Assembly: GCA_964568395.1 (NCBI GenBank)
Contig: CAZMPN010000005.1
Location: 1 to 64,000 of the forward strand
DNA length: 64,000 nt
Direction of reading: 5' to 3'
Source: UBA6016 sp964568395
GTDB lineage: Bacteria; Campylobacterota; Campylobacteria; Campylobacterales; UBA6016
The notes under the pieces are model-generated. The model had not been told where the DNA came from. It did not search any database and was given only the letters and a program-made list of their open reading frames with translations. Position numbers and translations under genes: made by a program. Shown here one piece after another: positions 42,608 to 51,387 of the stretch (within the stretch, counting starts at the first letter, position 1; the number at the start of each line of letters is the position of its first letter).

Positions 42608-44241
42608 GACGTTCTCCGCATCTTAAGGCTCCACTCCGACAAAGCCCACTCTTTTAGCCCCAAAGAGCCGTTTTGGAAAATTGCCCTTTCGCCTATATTA
42701 AACCCAAATCCCATTTTCGGCCTATATAAAATAGAGGCGTCAATATCGTCTTTAAACGCCTCTTTTAATATTGCTTTGCCATATCTGTTTCGTTTGTCAA
42801 AAAGCCTGCCGACTTTATACTGTGGGGCTATTTTAAAAGCCGTCTCGACAAGCTTATAATCCAAAAACGGGGATCTTGCCTCAACCGAATTCGCCATCGC
42901 ACATACGTCGCCTATAAGCGTTATGGAGTGCGCATTTTCCAAAAAAAACGCGAAGGCATTGGAGTAATCTATAAAGTTTCTTTTCTCAAAAGCCCTGAAA
43001 AATTCATCGTATTCGGCAAACAAACTCTCCAAAACATCCTCTTTGGTCCTTGAGAGCCTTTTTCTCTTGAGGTCACTGTTTTTAAATAGCCCAAGCAACT
43101 TTGAGGCAAAAAAGGTCTTCGGATGTGAATCGTAGCCGTAGAAAAGCTCGTCTGCACCATTACCGTTTAATACGACTTTGATACCATCTTTTCGAATGAG
43201 GGAATATAAAATATCGGCATAAACCATCGGCATAATCGCAAGAGGTTCTCCATATACCCCTATAATATTTGAAAGACCCGCTACCTGCGCATTATCAAAA
43301 TGAAACTCTTCCAGCTCGACGCCCATAGACTTGGCGACTGCTCTCGCCCGCACAAGTTCCTCATCATCGGCGTTTGCCCCAAAAGCATACGCCTTAAAAT
43401 CGATAGATAGTTCTCGTTTTAGCACATGAGCCACGATAGTCGAGTCTACCCCGCCTGATAAAAGCATTGAAATAGGCACGTCGGAAACGCTGGCATACGA
43501 CACCGCCTCGACAACTCTATTTTTTAGCCCACCAGGCGTTATCTCTTCATAGTCACCTTCGATTTTCCAATAAAAGCCTGTTTTTTTAACTTCACCTGAT
43601 TTAATCAGCATATAGCTGGCCGGTTTTAATTTTGAAACGCCCCTTATGACAGAAAAAGGATCCGGAATATGTCTAAAGTTTCCCATAGAATAAAGCTTGA
43701 TAGCCTCTTCATTAATGGCAAACTCGATAATACCGCTATTTAAAAGCGCCGGGATTTCGGAGGCAAACAAAAACCCGTCTTTTGTTTTTGTATATACGAA
43801 TGGTTTTTCACCGACCCTGTCTCTAGCGCAAAAAAGAGTATCGTTTTTTTCGTCATATAAAGCGAATGCAAACATGCCCCGTAAATAAGAGAGCATACCC
43901 TCTCCGAACTCCTCATACAAACAAGGCAAAACCTCTGTATCGCTATTTGTTTCGAGTTTGTAGCCCCTTGACAAAAGCAGGCCGCGAAGTTCGCGGTAGT
44001 TGTATATCTCGCCGTTAAAAACTACCGTATAACCGTTTTTACAAAACGGCTGCGACGCTTTTTGGCTCAAATCTATAATACTAAGTCTATTATGTGCTAA
44101 AAATAGCTTTTTATCATCTGATAAAAAAAATCCGCTTCCATCCGGTCCCCTGTGACTCATGCCAAGAGAAGCAGACTCTAGGCTATTTTTCAGTCCATCA
44201 TCGATAGGCTTTTTTGAGAAATATCCGAAAATACTACACAT
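42604..44241 (-). CDS. AsnB-type glutamine amidotransferase, copy 1
   Basis: 545 residues. Ntn glutaminase domain (Cys2 after Met; H-R-G-P-D-G and F-N-G-E-I-Y-N) and ATP-pyrophosphatase synthetase domain with S-G-G-V-D-S. Both active sites look intact, but the protein is nearly 100 residues shorter than the 639-residue copy at 51384-53303. In polysaccharide loci such proteins usually amidate a uronic acid (WbpS-like) rather than make asparagine. It overlaps both neighbours. Confidence 0.87.
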   Translation of the reverse strand: MCSIFGYFSKKPIDDGLKNSLESASLGMSHRGPDGSGFFLSDDKKLFLAHNRLSIIDLSQKASQPFCKNGYTVVFNGEIYNYRELRGLLLSRGYKLETNSDTEVLPCLYEEFGEGMLSYLRGMFAFALYDEKNDTLFCARDRVGEKPFVYTKTKDGFLFASEIPALLNSGIIEFAINEEAIKLYSMGNFRHIPDPFSVIRGVSKLKPASYMLIKSGEVKKTGFYWKIEGDYEEITPGGLKNRVVEAVSYASVSDVPISMLLSGGVDSTIVAHVLKRELSIDFKAYAFGANADDEELVRARAVAKSMGVELEEFHFDNAQVAGLSNIIGVYGEPLAIMPMVYADILYSLIRKDGIKVVLNGNGADELFYGYDSHPKTFFASKLLGLFKNSDLKRKRLSRTKEDVLESLFAEYDEFFRAFEKRNFIDYSNAFAFFLENAHSITLIGDVCAMANSVEARSPFLDYKLVETAFKIAPQYKVGRLFDKRNRYGKAILKEAFKDDIDASILYRPKMGFGFNIGERAIFQNGSLGLKEWALSEWSLKMRRTS

Positions 44242-45133
44242 TTTTTACCAACAGTATGGATGTTGGGTAAAACTTCGCAAAACGCAAAAAACGATACGCC
44301 AAAAAACTAAGCCCGATACGGCGCATAATTTTTAAAATTCCGCCGACAAAAGCGTATCTCCCGGACAACCTATACTCTCCGAAAAATATTTTTTTTAGCT
44401 TCCACTCTTCCGTTATGTTTGCGACTATCTCAAAGCCGTGCTTTTTAAAACTCTCTTCGAGTTCATTTGCGCTCATTAGATTGAGCCAATCAACAAACGA
44501 GTGGGCATCGCGGTTTTTTAGCTTTCCTAGAAGTTTGCCTATTAGCTTTATCTGCGGCTTCGAGGGCTTAGGCAATGTAGGTATCGCAAGATGGGGCTCA
44601 AACGGAAACAGATAGTTTGGAGCCTCCACGACTATCAGCGCATCTTTTTTTATAACTCTTTTGAGGCTTGCGAGCATTGCTTCAAAATTCGCTTTCGAAC
44701 CTAAATGTTCGACTATGTCTTTTAAAAAAACAACGTCGAAATAGGCGTCGTACATCTTAGGCAGTTGCTCAAGAGTAATAGCGTTACCCTCTATAAACAC
44801 GGCATTTTGCACGTTTTTATATTTTTTATAGCTATCGGCGAGAGATACTGCCTCTCTCTCCAAATCCACCCCCACGATATTGGCAAAATATGGCGCAAAG
44901 GAGAAAGAGATTGGGCCGCAACTGCATCCCAAATCAAGAGCGTTTTTGGACTTTAAATCCGCAAACTCCGGCACGAATTCCCGTAAAAACTCAAAAAATT
45001 CGGCGTGGAATTGCTCGTTTGAAAACATGGCGTCTAAATCTATATCATCAAACTCCCTATCCAAATGACCGTAAATATTTGTCTTTTTGGATAAAAACGC
45101 TCTTAGCGACTCTTGCAATTTACCATTATCCAT
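44234..45133 (-). CDS. Class I SAM-dependent methyltransferase
   Basis: 299 residues from the ATG at 45133 (8-base overlap with wzy); an ATG at 45163 is the alternative and neither has a good ribosome site. Motif I is L-D-L-G-C-S-C-G-P-I, and D-V-V-F-L-K-D-I-V-E-H-L is the acceptor-side strand of Methyltransf_11/23 proteins. A hydrophobic C-terminus (about 255-299) may touch the membrane. Probably O-methylates a sugar of the repeat unit or caps the chain. Confidence 0.8.
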   Translation of the reverse strand: MDNGKLQESLRAFLSKKTNIYGHLDREFDDIDLDAMFSNEQFHAEFFEFLREFVPEFADLKSKNALDLGCSCGPISFSFAPYFANIVGVDLEREAVSLADSYKKYKNVQNAVFIEGNAITLEQLPKMYDAYFDVVFLKDIVEHLGSKANFEAMLASLKRVIKKDALIVVEAPNYLFPFEPHLAIPTLPKPSKPQIKLIGKLLGKLKNRDAHSFVDWLNLMSANELEESFKKHGFEIVANITEEWKLKKIFFGEYRLSGRYAFVGGILKIMRRIGLSFLAYRFLRFAKFYPTSILLVKNV

Positions 45134-46511
45134 TTTTTGCAAACACCGTTTTGTAGACAACATTACAAGCTTTCAGACAGATAAATACTGCATATAAAAT
45201 AGCTATAGACAAGGCAATGCCCACAAGCTGCTGCAAGAGCCCTAGAATAAACCCACTTCTTATAATATTGAACGCTTCACCGAAAAACCACAAAAATAGC
45301 GCAAGAGACAGCGTACTTGTAAGTTTAAATTTATTTAGAAATCCGTAAAACGCCCCCGTTAGGAGAGGAAATAATATAAGCCCTACGATACCGAAAGACA
45401 AAGCCGCATATCCTACAAAACCGAGCGGGAACCTGCCACAGTTAAAACCAGATTGAGCATACAGCTCCGGGTAAATTAAATTTTGAAACAGCATATCGCC
45501 ATATATATCTGGCTTGCTCGGCCAGAGCGCACGAGGAATATATGAGGCAAAAATATCAGCTAAAGATTGGAAACCTACTATTCCAAGCGGATGCTCTTCT
45601 AATGGGTATTTAAAAATTGCATTACTACTGTGCCAGAAAGAGTCAAAAGAGCTAACAAAAACATATAATATTCGACCTACTTCATAAATTGAAAACTCTC
45701 TAGACGTTTTATTAAATAAAGTTTCATAGACTATGCCTTGATTAAACCTAAGGATTATTAATATGGTAATAATCCCGAGCCCGCCAAAAACAATATGCCT
45801 ATTATTTATATGTCCCTTGATATACAAAAGAAGCAAAAAAAGCATAATCGGCATAACAAAATATCTTCTGCTGCCATCCAAAAAATTAAATATCAACATA
45901 TTTACACAAATTATTGTTATCGCATACACTATAAAAAGTTTTTTTTGTGGCTCCAAAAATAATCTAGCAATCAACAAGACTATACAAAACCAAATAAAAA
46001 ATGAGAATAAAAAAACTATATACCCCTTGCCGTAAAAAAACGATAACTGCCCAGTAGGTAATCCAGAGCTAAACCTTAAGTAAAAAACATAAGCTACTAT
46101 TTTTAAAAGCGTAACAACGGCAAGGGTGAGCAATAAAATTTTGGAATCAAATAAGGTATTAATGCGTGCGGTCGTATCTCTTAAGAAAATATTACCGATA
46201 AAGCTCGAGCTGCTGGATGCCATAAATCCATAAAAAAATATCAAAAACACTACGGTTGCCAAAAATACAACAAAAATGTCGTTTAAATAGCTATATGGAT
46301 AATCAGCAAATCTACCCATGCCAGACACCTGCAATACATAGAAACAAAATGGAAAAGACAAAAAATAAAGCAGTGAGAATATATAGAGTGGATTTGAGAA
46401 ATCTATTCCAAACCCCCTATTTGGAGAAGGGTTTTTGCGCACATACCACGCAAGGGGGAGAAGCATCGCAATTGTAGCTATCGCAAAAGCTGCAAAAGGC
46501 GACAAAATCAC
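45126..46511 (-). CDS. wzy: O-antigen/repeat-unit polymerase (Wzy-like)
   Basis: 461 residues, about 11-12 hydrophobic segments, with a long loop near 290-370 that holds I-P-R-A-L-W-P-S-K-P, typical of oligosaccharide repeat-unit polymerases. The start is GTG in a GTGA overlap with the carbamoyltransferase gene. G+C is clearly lower than in the flanks (two sample 60-base lines give 25-30 percent, against 57 percent for one line in tadA). It would join repeat units delivered by a Wzx flippase in the periplasm. It is the only polymerase I see. Confidence 0.8.
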   Translation of the reverse strand: MILSPFAAFAIATIAMLLPLAWYVRKNPSPNRGFGIDFSNPLYIFSLLYFLSFPFCFYVLQVSGMGRFADYPYSYLNDIFVVFLATVVFLIFFYGFMASSSSSFIGNIFLRDTTARINTLFDSKILLLTLAVVTLLKIVAYVFYLRFSSGLPTGQLSFFYGKGYIVFLFSFFIWFCIVLLIARLFLEPQKKLFIVYAITIICVNMLIFNFLDGSRRYFVMPIMLFLLLLYIKGHINNRHIVFGGLGIITILIILRFNQGIVYETLFNKTSREFSIYEVGRILYVFVSSFDSFWHSSNAIFKYPLEEHPLGIVGFQSLADIFASYIPRALWPSKPDIYGDMLFQNLIYPELYAQSGFNCGRFPLGFVGYAALSFGIVGLILFPLLTGAFYGFLNKFKLTSTLSLALFLWFFGEAFNIIRSGFILGLLQQLVGIALSIAILYAVFICLKACNVVYKTVFAKNG

Positions 46512-48262
46512 TTTTTCTCCAACAGATAGTTCTCAATCGCCATAAATTTTAGGCCGCTGTTTTCAAACGTAAAGATGGCTTGTTCTATCGTAGCAACAAG
46601 CGGATACCCGTGCAGATTGAAAGACGTATTCATCACGCCGCCAATTCCGGTCAGCTCTCTAAATTTTGATATTAAAGCATGGTACTCCGAATTTGTATCT
46701 TTTTTTACTATTTGCGCACGGAGCGTCTTGTCAGCCTGGTGCGTAGCGGCTCTGAGATGTTTCCTGCCCAGCTCCGTAGAGTCAAAAGCAAGTATCATAT
46801 ACGGCGCATCCGTATTTTTCGGATTTATAAAGTAATCTTTCGCACACTCTTCCAAAATAGAAGGAGCAAACGGCATCCAAAAGTCTCTTTGCTTGATCAT
46901 GTCGTTAACTTCAAAAAAGCTCTCCAGACTGCTAGGATTACCCAAAATCGCTCTATTGCCGAGGCTTCTGGCACCCCACTCCGCCCTACCTTTAAACCTC
47001 GCGACTATCTTAAACCCGGCGAGTATTTCCGCTATTTTGGACTCCATATCTTCGATATAAGAAACCGTATATTTGTTTTCAACTCCTTGTTCGTCTATGT
47101 ATCTTTTGACATCGTCGTTTGAAAACTTCGGCCCCATATATACGTCTTTAAAAGGCATCGTATTTTCGTTGTGTTTTGCGGCTACATAAAAAGCGGCGCC
47201 GAAAGGATTCGACTCATCTCCGCAAGAAGGCATAAAGTGGCACTCTGCCACCTGAGGCATCTCCATAATTTTCTTGTTCATTTTGACGTTCATAAACACT
47301 CCACCGCCAAAATAAACGTTATTAATTCCGGTTTTTTCTATCGCATTGGCGACCCATCTAACAACCATATCTTCGAGTAGCATTTGAGCGGCGGCGGCTA
47401 TATTGTCAAATCTCTCGCCGACGGCATTTTTCTTCAAATAGGTGTCAAATCTGTTCGTAGGCACGCTTGTTTCGAAGCTAAGGCCGTCTTTTGAAAGCCA
47501 AATCACGTCTTTATAGATTTTCTCGTACACCTTTGCCGCATACTTCTCTTTTGCGTAAGGAGCAAGCCCCATGACCTTATATTCATGCTCCAGCACCTTC
47601 ATGCCCAAAAATCTGGTCGTATTGGAGTATATGCTTCCCAGAGAACACATAGAAGGGCTGCTTGCTATTTGGCGTATTTCGCCGTTTTCGTATACGCTGA
47701 CAGTAGAGCTATCGTGATCTCCCGATCCGTCGGCCGTAAAGATAAGGGCTTTTTTGTTTTTGTTTTTGCAAAGCGAATAAAAAGCGGAATATGCGTGGCA
47801 GGTATGATGATCCACTTTCACGACCTTGGAGTATTCGAGCCCACACTCTTTTAAAAGTTTTTTAAACTCCGCCTCTCCAGCGTTTGCAAGCTTTTTTGCC
47901 CTTTGCGCGTCAAGCCATATAAAAAGTTTTGGCGCAAACTTGAAAAATCTATACTGTGCAAACGCGTAAAGCGACTTTAAGAGCTCTTTTGCAAAACCGC
48001 CCCTATCCAACTGCTGGTTTTCACGGAATAGATATTTTGTGGCCATCGACGGAAAAATCATGCTGGATGAGTTTGCGATGACGTCTATCTCGTTCGGGCT
48101 TATGCAAAATTCTTTCAATATCCACTCTATCGCATCTTTTGGAAACGCGGACGAATTTTTAACATTGTCGAATTTCTCCTGGCTAACCGCCCCCAATATG
48201 GCGCCGTCTTTATATAGGGCTACCGTAGCGTTATGCCCGAGCTGCAAAGCCAATATTATCAC
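46508..48262 (-). CDS. NodU/CmcH-family O-carbamoyltransferase
   Basis: 584 residues, the family's usual length. The N-terminal YrdC-independent kinase-like domain has D-H-H-T-C-H-A-Y-S-A and T-A-D-G-S-G-D-H-D-S; the C-terminal part (about 385-580) has R-F-K-G-R-A-E-W-G-A-R-S-L-G-N-R and M-N-T-S-F-N-L-H-G. It moves a carbamoyl group from carbamoyl phosphate to a sugar hydroxyl. Start is GTG with GTGA overlap onto wzx copy 2. Together with the methyltransferase and AsnB proteins it points to a heavily decorated glycan. Confidence 0.92.
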   Translation of the reverse strand: MIILALQLGHNATVALYKDGAILGAVSQEKFDNVKNSSAFPKDAIEWILKEFCISPNEIDVIANSSSMIFPSMATKYLFRENQQLDRGGFAKELLKSLYAFAQYRFFKFAPKLFIWLDAQRAKKLANAGEAEFKKLLKECGLEYSKVVKVDHHTCHAYSAFYSLCKNKNKKALIFTADGSGDHDSSTVSVYENGEIRQIASSPSMCSLGSIYSNTTRFLGMKVLEHEYKVMGLAPYAKEKYAAKVYEKIYKDVIWLSKDGLSFETSVPTNRFDTYLKKNAVGERFDNIAAAAQMLLEDMVVRWVANAIEKTGINNVYFGGGVFMNVKMNKKIMEMPQVAECHFMPSCGDESNPFGAAFYVAAKHNENTMPFKDVYMGPKFSNDDVKRYIDEQGVENKYTVSYIEDMESKIAEILAGFKIVARFKGRAEWGARSLGNRAILGNPSSLESFFEVNDMIKQRDFWMPFAPSILEECAKDYFINPKNTDAPYMILAFDSTELGRKHLRAATHQADKTLRAQIVKKDTNSEYHALISKFRELTGIGGVMNTSFNLHGYPLVATIEQAIFTFENSGLKFMAIENYLLEKK

Positions 48263-49488
48263 TTAACTCTTCTCCATGAATACGCTTGAAGCAAAACGCC
48301 AAGCGTCAAAAAATAACAAATATATCCAGCAAAAACAGAGGCCTCATGCAGAGACTCTAAAAAATAGTAAGCAGACGCAAATTTGACGCCTATCCCGGCA
48401 AAAGATAAGAAAAACAGAAATTTATATCCGCCGTCGCTAAAAACAAACGAGCTATCTACTTTTTCCGCTAACATAAAAATCATAGCCAATGAAGCAAACG
48501 CAAAATAGTCGATGTTTGCGCCACTCCACCCAGTCCATAGCAAGACTATATCTTTTCCTGCAAAAGTATACAAAATTCCAGCCAACAAACCGGCCGCCAA
48601 AACGGCTATTTTTTGTAACAGATATGCTTTTTTTCTACTTTTAAGTTCGCCGGATACGCCCATTTTCACCATAAAAGGCTGCGAAACTTCCGGTATTTTA
48701 GAAAGAAGTATCACAAGAAATCCGGGGATTTGCCAGATAACCGCATAATAGGCTGCATACTCGGCTTTACCGCAATATGCTAGAAAAACCGCATCGAGTC
48801 CGAAGCTCAAAAGAGAAATAGAGTAAAAAAAGTTCCACTTCCCGACTTTGCCCAAAAAATCGGACACAACCTCTTTTGTTATCATGCCTACCTTGGGCAG
48901 CGCTATCTTTTTTGAAACAGCAAGGGCTACGCATAGAGTAAAAACGGATATAAAAAGGGCGGCGAAAGGAACGGCCAAGCTATTCGAAAAATAAAGCCCG
49001 ACCAAAGACGCAATCAAAAACAGTGCGGCTTGCACGCTTCTTAGAATATTTGCCGCAGACTGTTCGTTAAGCGCGGTAAGATTGGCGAAATAGCCTTGAA
49101 GCGGATAGTTAAACAGAAAGTAAAATGCCAAAACAATAATACATATAGCTATTATTTTATCATTCACAAACATTACGTATAAGCTTGCCAAAACGAACAA
49201 AATAACGCCGTATAGGACGTATGCGCCGTAGACGAGAGATTCGGCGGATTTAAGCTTATTGTTTTGCGTAGACGCTTTGTAGCCGCCTATTGCCACGATA
49301 GCCGCGCCGCCTATCCATCCTATGCCTATGGCCGCATATTGGCTAACGGAATAAATAGCCGTGTAGACGCCAAAGTTTCTGGCCCCTAGGATATTCAAAA
49401 AAAGAGGAGTCAGTATAAACCCGGAGATAGCCAAAACAAACACCCACAAATACGAGGATGCCAATGCCTTTAAGTAATGGCTTCTCAA
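48259..49488 (-). CDS. wzx: Polysaccharide flippase (Wzx family), copy 2
   Basis: I start at the TTG at 49488: GAGGAA is 6 bases upstream and it makes a 4-base TTGA overlap; the ATG 27 bases earlier would overlap the previous gene by 31. The 409-residue protein has about 12 spans and the P-L-F-L-N-I-L-G-A-R-N-F-G-V-Y-T opening of the Wzx/polysaccharide-transport family. It sits next to the carbamoyltransferase and wzy, so it is the better partner for this polymerase than copy 1. Confidence 0.85.
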   Translation of the reverse strand: MRSHYLKALASSYLWVFVLAISGFILTPLFLNILGARNFGVYTAIYSVSQYAAIGIGWIGGAAIVAIGGYKASTQNNKLKSAESLVYGAYVLYGVILFVLASLYVMFVNDKIIAICIIVLAFYFLFNYPLQGYFANLTALNEQSAANILRSVQAALFLIASLVGLYFSNSLAVPFAALFISVFTLCVALAVSKKIALPKVGMITKEVVSDFLGKVGKWNFFYSISLLSFGLDAVFLAYCGKAEYAAYYAVIWQIPGFLVILLSKIPEVSQPFMVKMGVSGELKSRKKAYLLQKIAVLAAGLLAGILYTFAGKDIVLLWTGWSGANIDYFAFASLAMIFMLAEKVDSSFVFSDGGYKFLFFLSFAGIGVKFASAYYFLESLHEASVFAGYICYFLTLGVLLQAYSWRRVK

Positions 49489-50609
49489 ATAGAGTTCCTC
49501 AGATTTTTTAGCCATATCTCTTCGCCAAACCTCTCCTCATACAGCCTGGCACTGCCCTCTTGCCATACCAAAACGCTATCGGCGGCCTCTATTATCGCCT
49601 CTTTCAAAGACGAGACTAGGGAGTCATATATGATATCGCCATTTAAGTATTTGTTATTGAACTCCATCAGGTGCATCTTCAAAGGAGAAACTATCTCTTT
49701 GCCGTAATAGTTTTGAGGTTCTAAAATAGGATGCTCCAAAAGCCTTCCGTTGATACCACCCTCTATAAGCTCTGGAGTGGCGTAAACATTGACGCCTATT
49801 ACGCCCATGCCGTAAGATATAGCTTCCAAAAAAGCCATACCGAAAGACTCGTATAGACTAGGCAATACGAAAACGTCCATATGCGGATATAGCTCTTCCA
49901 AAAGCTTAGAGCGCGGCATCGGCTCATAAAACATTATTCTTTCGTCTTTAGCGTATCTATCGATAATTTCAGGCGGAGTTGTTGAAACGAAGTGGAGTCT
50001 TATATTTCTGTTTTTTACCGAACTAAATGCCTCTAGCAGCTCCAATCCGCCTTTATTTCTAAAGCTAAGACCCACAAAAATAAAATTGAGCTTCCCCTCA
50101 TTGTTTCTTTGTTTTTTTGGTCTTCTTTTGACGAATGGATATAAAACACTGCTCTTATCCTCAAAACGTCCGCCAAACTCTTCCAAAAAATTTCTTCTGG
50201 CGGCGTCAGATATAAAGTTTAGGCTGTCTGCTTTTTCCAAAAATAGCGATGCCACCCCTTTATACAGACGAAATGCATCGTAGTTGTAGTAAGAGAGGCA
50301 GTATGGGTTATCCATCTCTATCGTATATGCTGTAGCCGGATTTAGCGGTAGATACCCCCATACGTAAGAATGCTCGGCATTTCGATGCTCTGGCGGCAAA
50401 AAACCCACGTTTAAAAGAGGGGTATTGGATAGAATTTTATTTTTGAGCCGCCCCTTATAGCTAGAGTATGAAGAGTAATTTTTTGCCGAAGAGTTGAAGC
50501 GTGATATATCCGGATAGATCGAGTCTACTATTTTGTCGGCGTTTACAGCTGTATCTATCTGACGCTCTCTGGCACCGTTTTTGACATGGAAAAAAACTTT
50601 TTTATCCAT
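49485..50609 (-). CDS. GT4-like glycosyltransferase
   Basis: 374 residues, GT-B. The C-terminal donor site P-S-L-Y-E-S-F-G-M-A-F-L-E-A is canonical; the N-terminal half is atypical, with no G-G-A-E block, and may bind an unusual acceptor. The ATG gives an 8-base ATGGATAA overlap with the upstream GT2 gene; the same 8-base junction occurs at 45133. Sugar unknown. Confidence 0.82.
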   Translation of the reverse strand: MDKKVFFHVKNGARERQIDTAVNADKIVDSIYPDISRFNSSAKNYSSYSSYKGRLKNKILSNTPLLNVGFLPPEHRNAEHSYVWGYLPLNPATAYTIEMDNPYCLSYYNYDAFRLYKGVASLFLEKADSLNFISDAARRNFLEEFGGRFEDKSSVLYPFVKRRPKKQRNNEGKLNFIFVGLSFRNKGGLELLEAFSSVKNRNIRLHFVSTTPPEIIDRYAKDERIMFYEPMPRSKLLEELYPHMDVFVLPSLYESFGMAFLEAISYGMGVIGVNVYATPELIEGGINGRLLEHPILEPQNYYGKEIVSPLKMHLMEFNNKYLNGDIIYDSLVSSLKEAIIEAADSVLVWQEGSARLYEERFGEEIWLKNLRNSI

Positions 50610-51387
50610 TCTTGCCGTCCGTTTTTTGCATTTTTGACGCTACAAAATAATAGCAAACCCTCGCCAGTTTGCCTATAAGCACGCTAGGCGAGTTCATGAG
50701 ATACTCTTTGTAGAAGATCGAAATATCTTTTTTGAATACCAGATAGAGTCTATTTAGATTGTGTTTTTTGTAGCTCAACCTATCCGTTCCAGTATCGTTG
50801 TATATCCTGACTACGTCGCTGCAAAAAAATGCTTTTTGTTCTTTAATGATAGAACCCCAAACAATACCTTCTCCGCCGGATATATCCTCGTAAAAAGGAG
50901 TTTTTATAAACACCTCTCTTTTGACTACCGGAAGGTACTCGCCTTTCGTCTTTGAGCCTTTAATATACTCTTTGAAATTAACGAAACCTTCAAAAGACGG
51001 GTTCGAAGACATCGGCACGCCTTGCTCGTTTAAGCAAGAGAAAAAAATAAGACCGCCTTTGTCCGCTTGGATATCTATATATTTTTTGATACGCAAAAAA
51101 GCGTCGCTCGTGAAAGTATCGTCGGAATCTTGAAAAACTATCCACTCGCCTTTAGCCGCGCGTGCGCCGCAGTTTTTTGCGGCATTGGCGCCAAGATTTG
51201 AGCCGGTATCCATATAGATGATTTTTTGAGAGTCGATATACGGCCTTAAAATCTCTTTCGTCCCATCCGTAGAACCGTCGTCGACGACTATTATCTCGCC
51301 GTCCTCCAAAAACTGCAACGAGCTTTCTATGGAATTTTTGATACAGTATCCGCGGTTATATGTAGGAATTACGACGCTAAATTTCAA
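50602..51387 (-). CDS. GT2 glycosyltransferase
   Basis: I start at the TTG at 51387 (GGAG 7 bases upstream, TTGA overlap with asnB copy 2), giving M-K-F-S-V-V-I-P-T-Y-N-R-G as expected; the GTG codons at 51405 and 51393 fit the ribosome site poorly. The 261-residue protein has D-D-G-S-T-D-G-T-K and the metal motif F-Q-D-S-D-D. It is an inverting GT-A enzyme that adds one sugar on the cytoplasmic side. Acceptor unknown. Confidence 0.86.
   Translation of the reverse strand: MKFSVVIPTYNRGYCIKNSIESSLQFLEDGEIIVVDDGSTDGTKEILRPYIDSQKIIYMDTGSNLGANAAKNCGARAAKGEWIVFQDSDDTFTSDAFLRIKKYIDIQADKGGLIFFSCLNEQGVPMSSNPSFEGFVNFKEYIKGSKTKGEYLPVVKREVFIKTPFYEDISGGEGIVWGSIIKEQKAFFCSDVVRIYNDTGTDRLSYKKHNLNRLYLVFKKDISIFYKEYLMNSPSVLIGKLARVCYYFVASKMQKTDGKNG

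Noticed and set aside
46508..48262. Carbamoyltransferase as a TsaD-like or HypF hydrogenase maturation protein
   Set aside because: It lacks acylphosphatase and zinc-finger parts of HypF and is full NodU/CmcH length with both family halves, inside a glycan locus.
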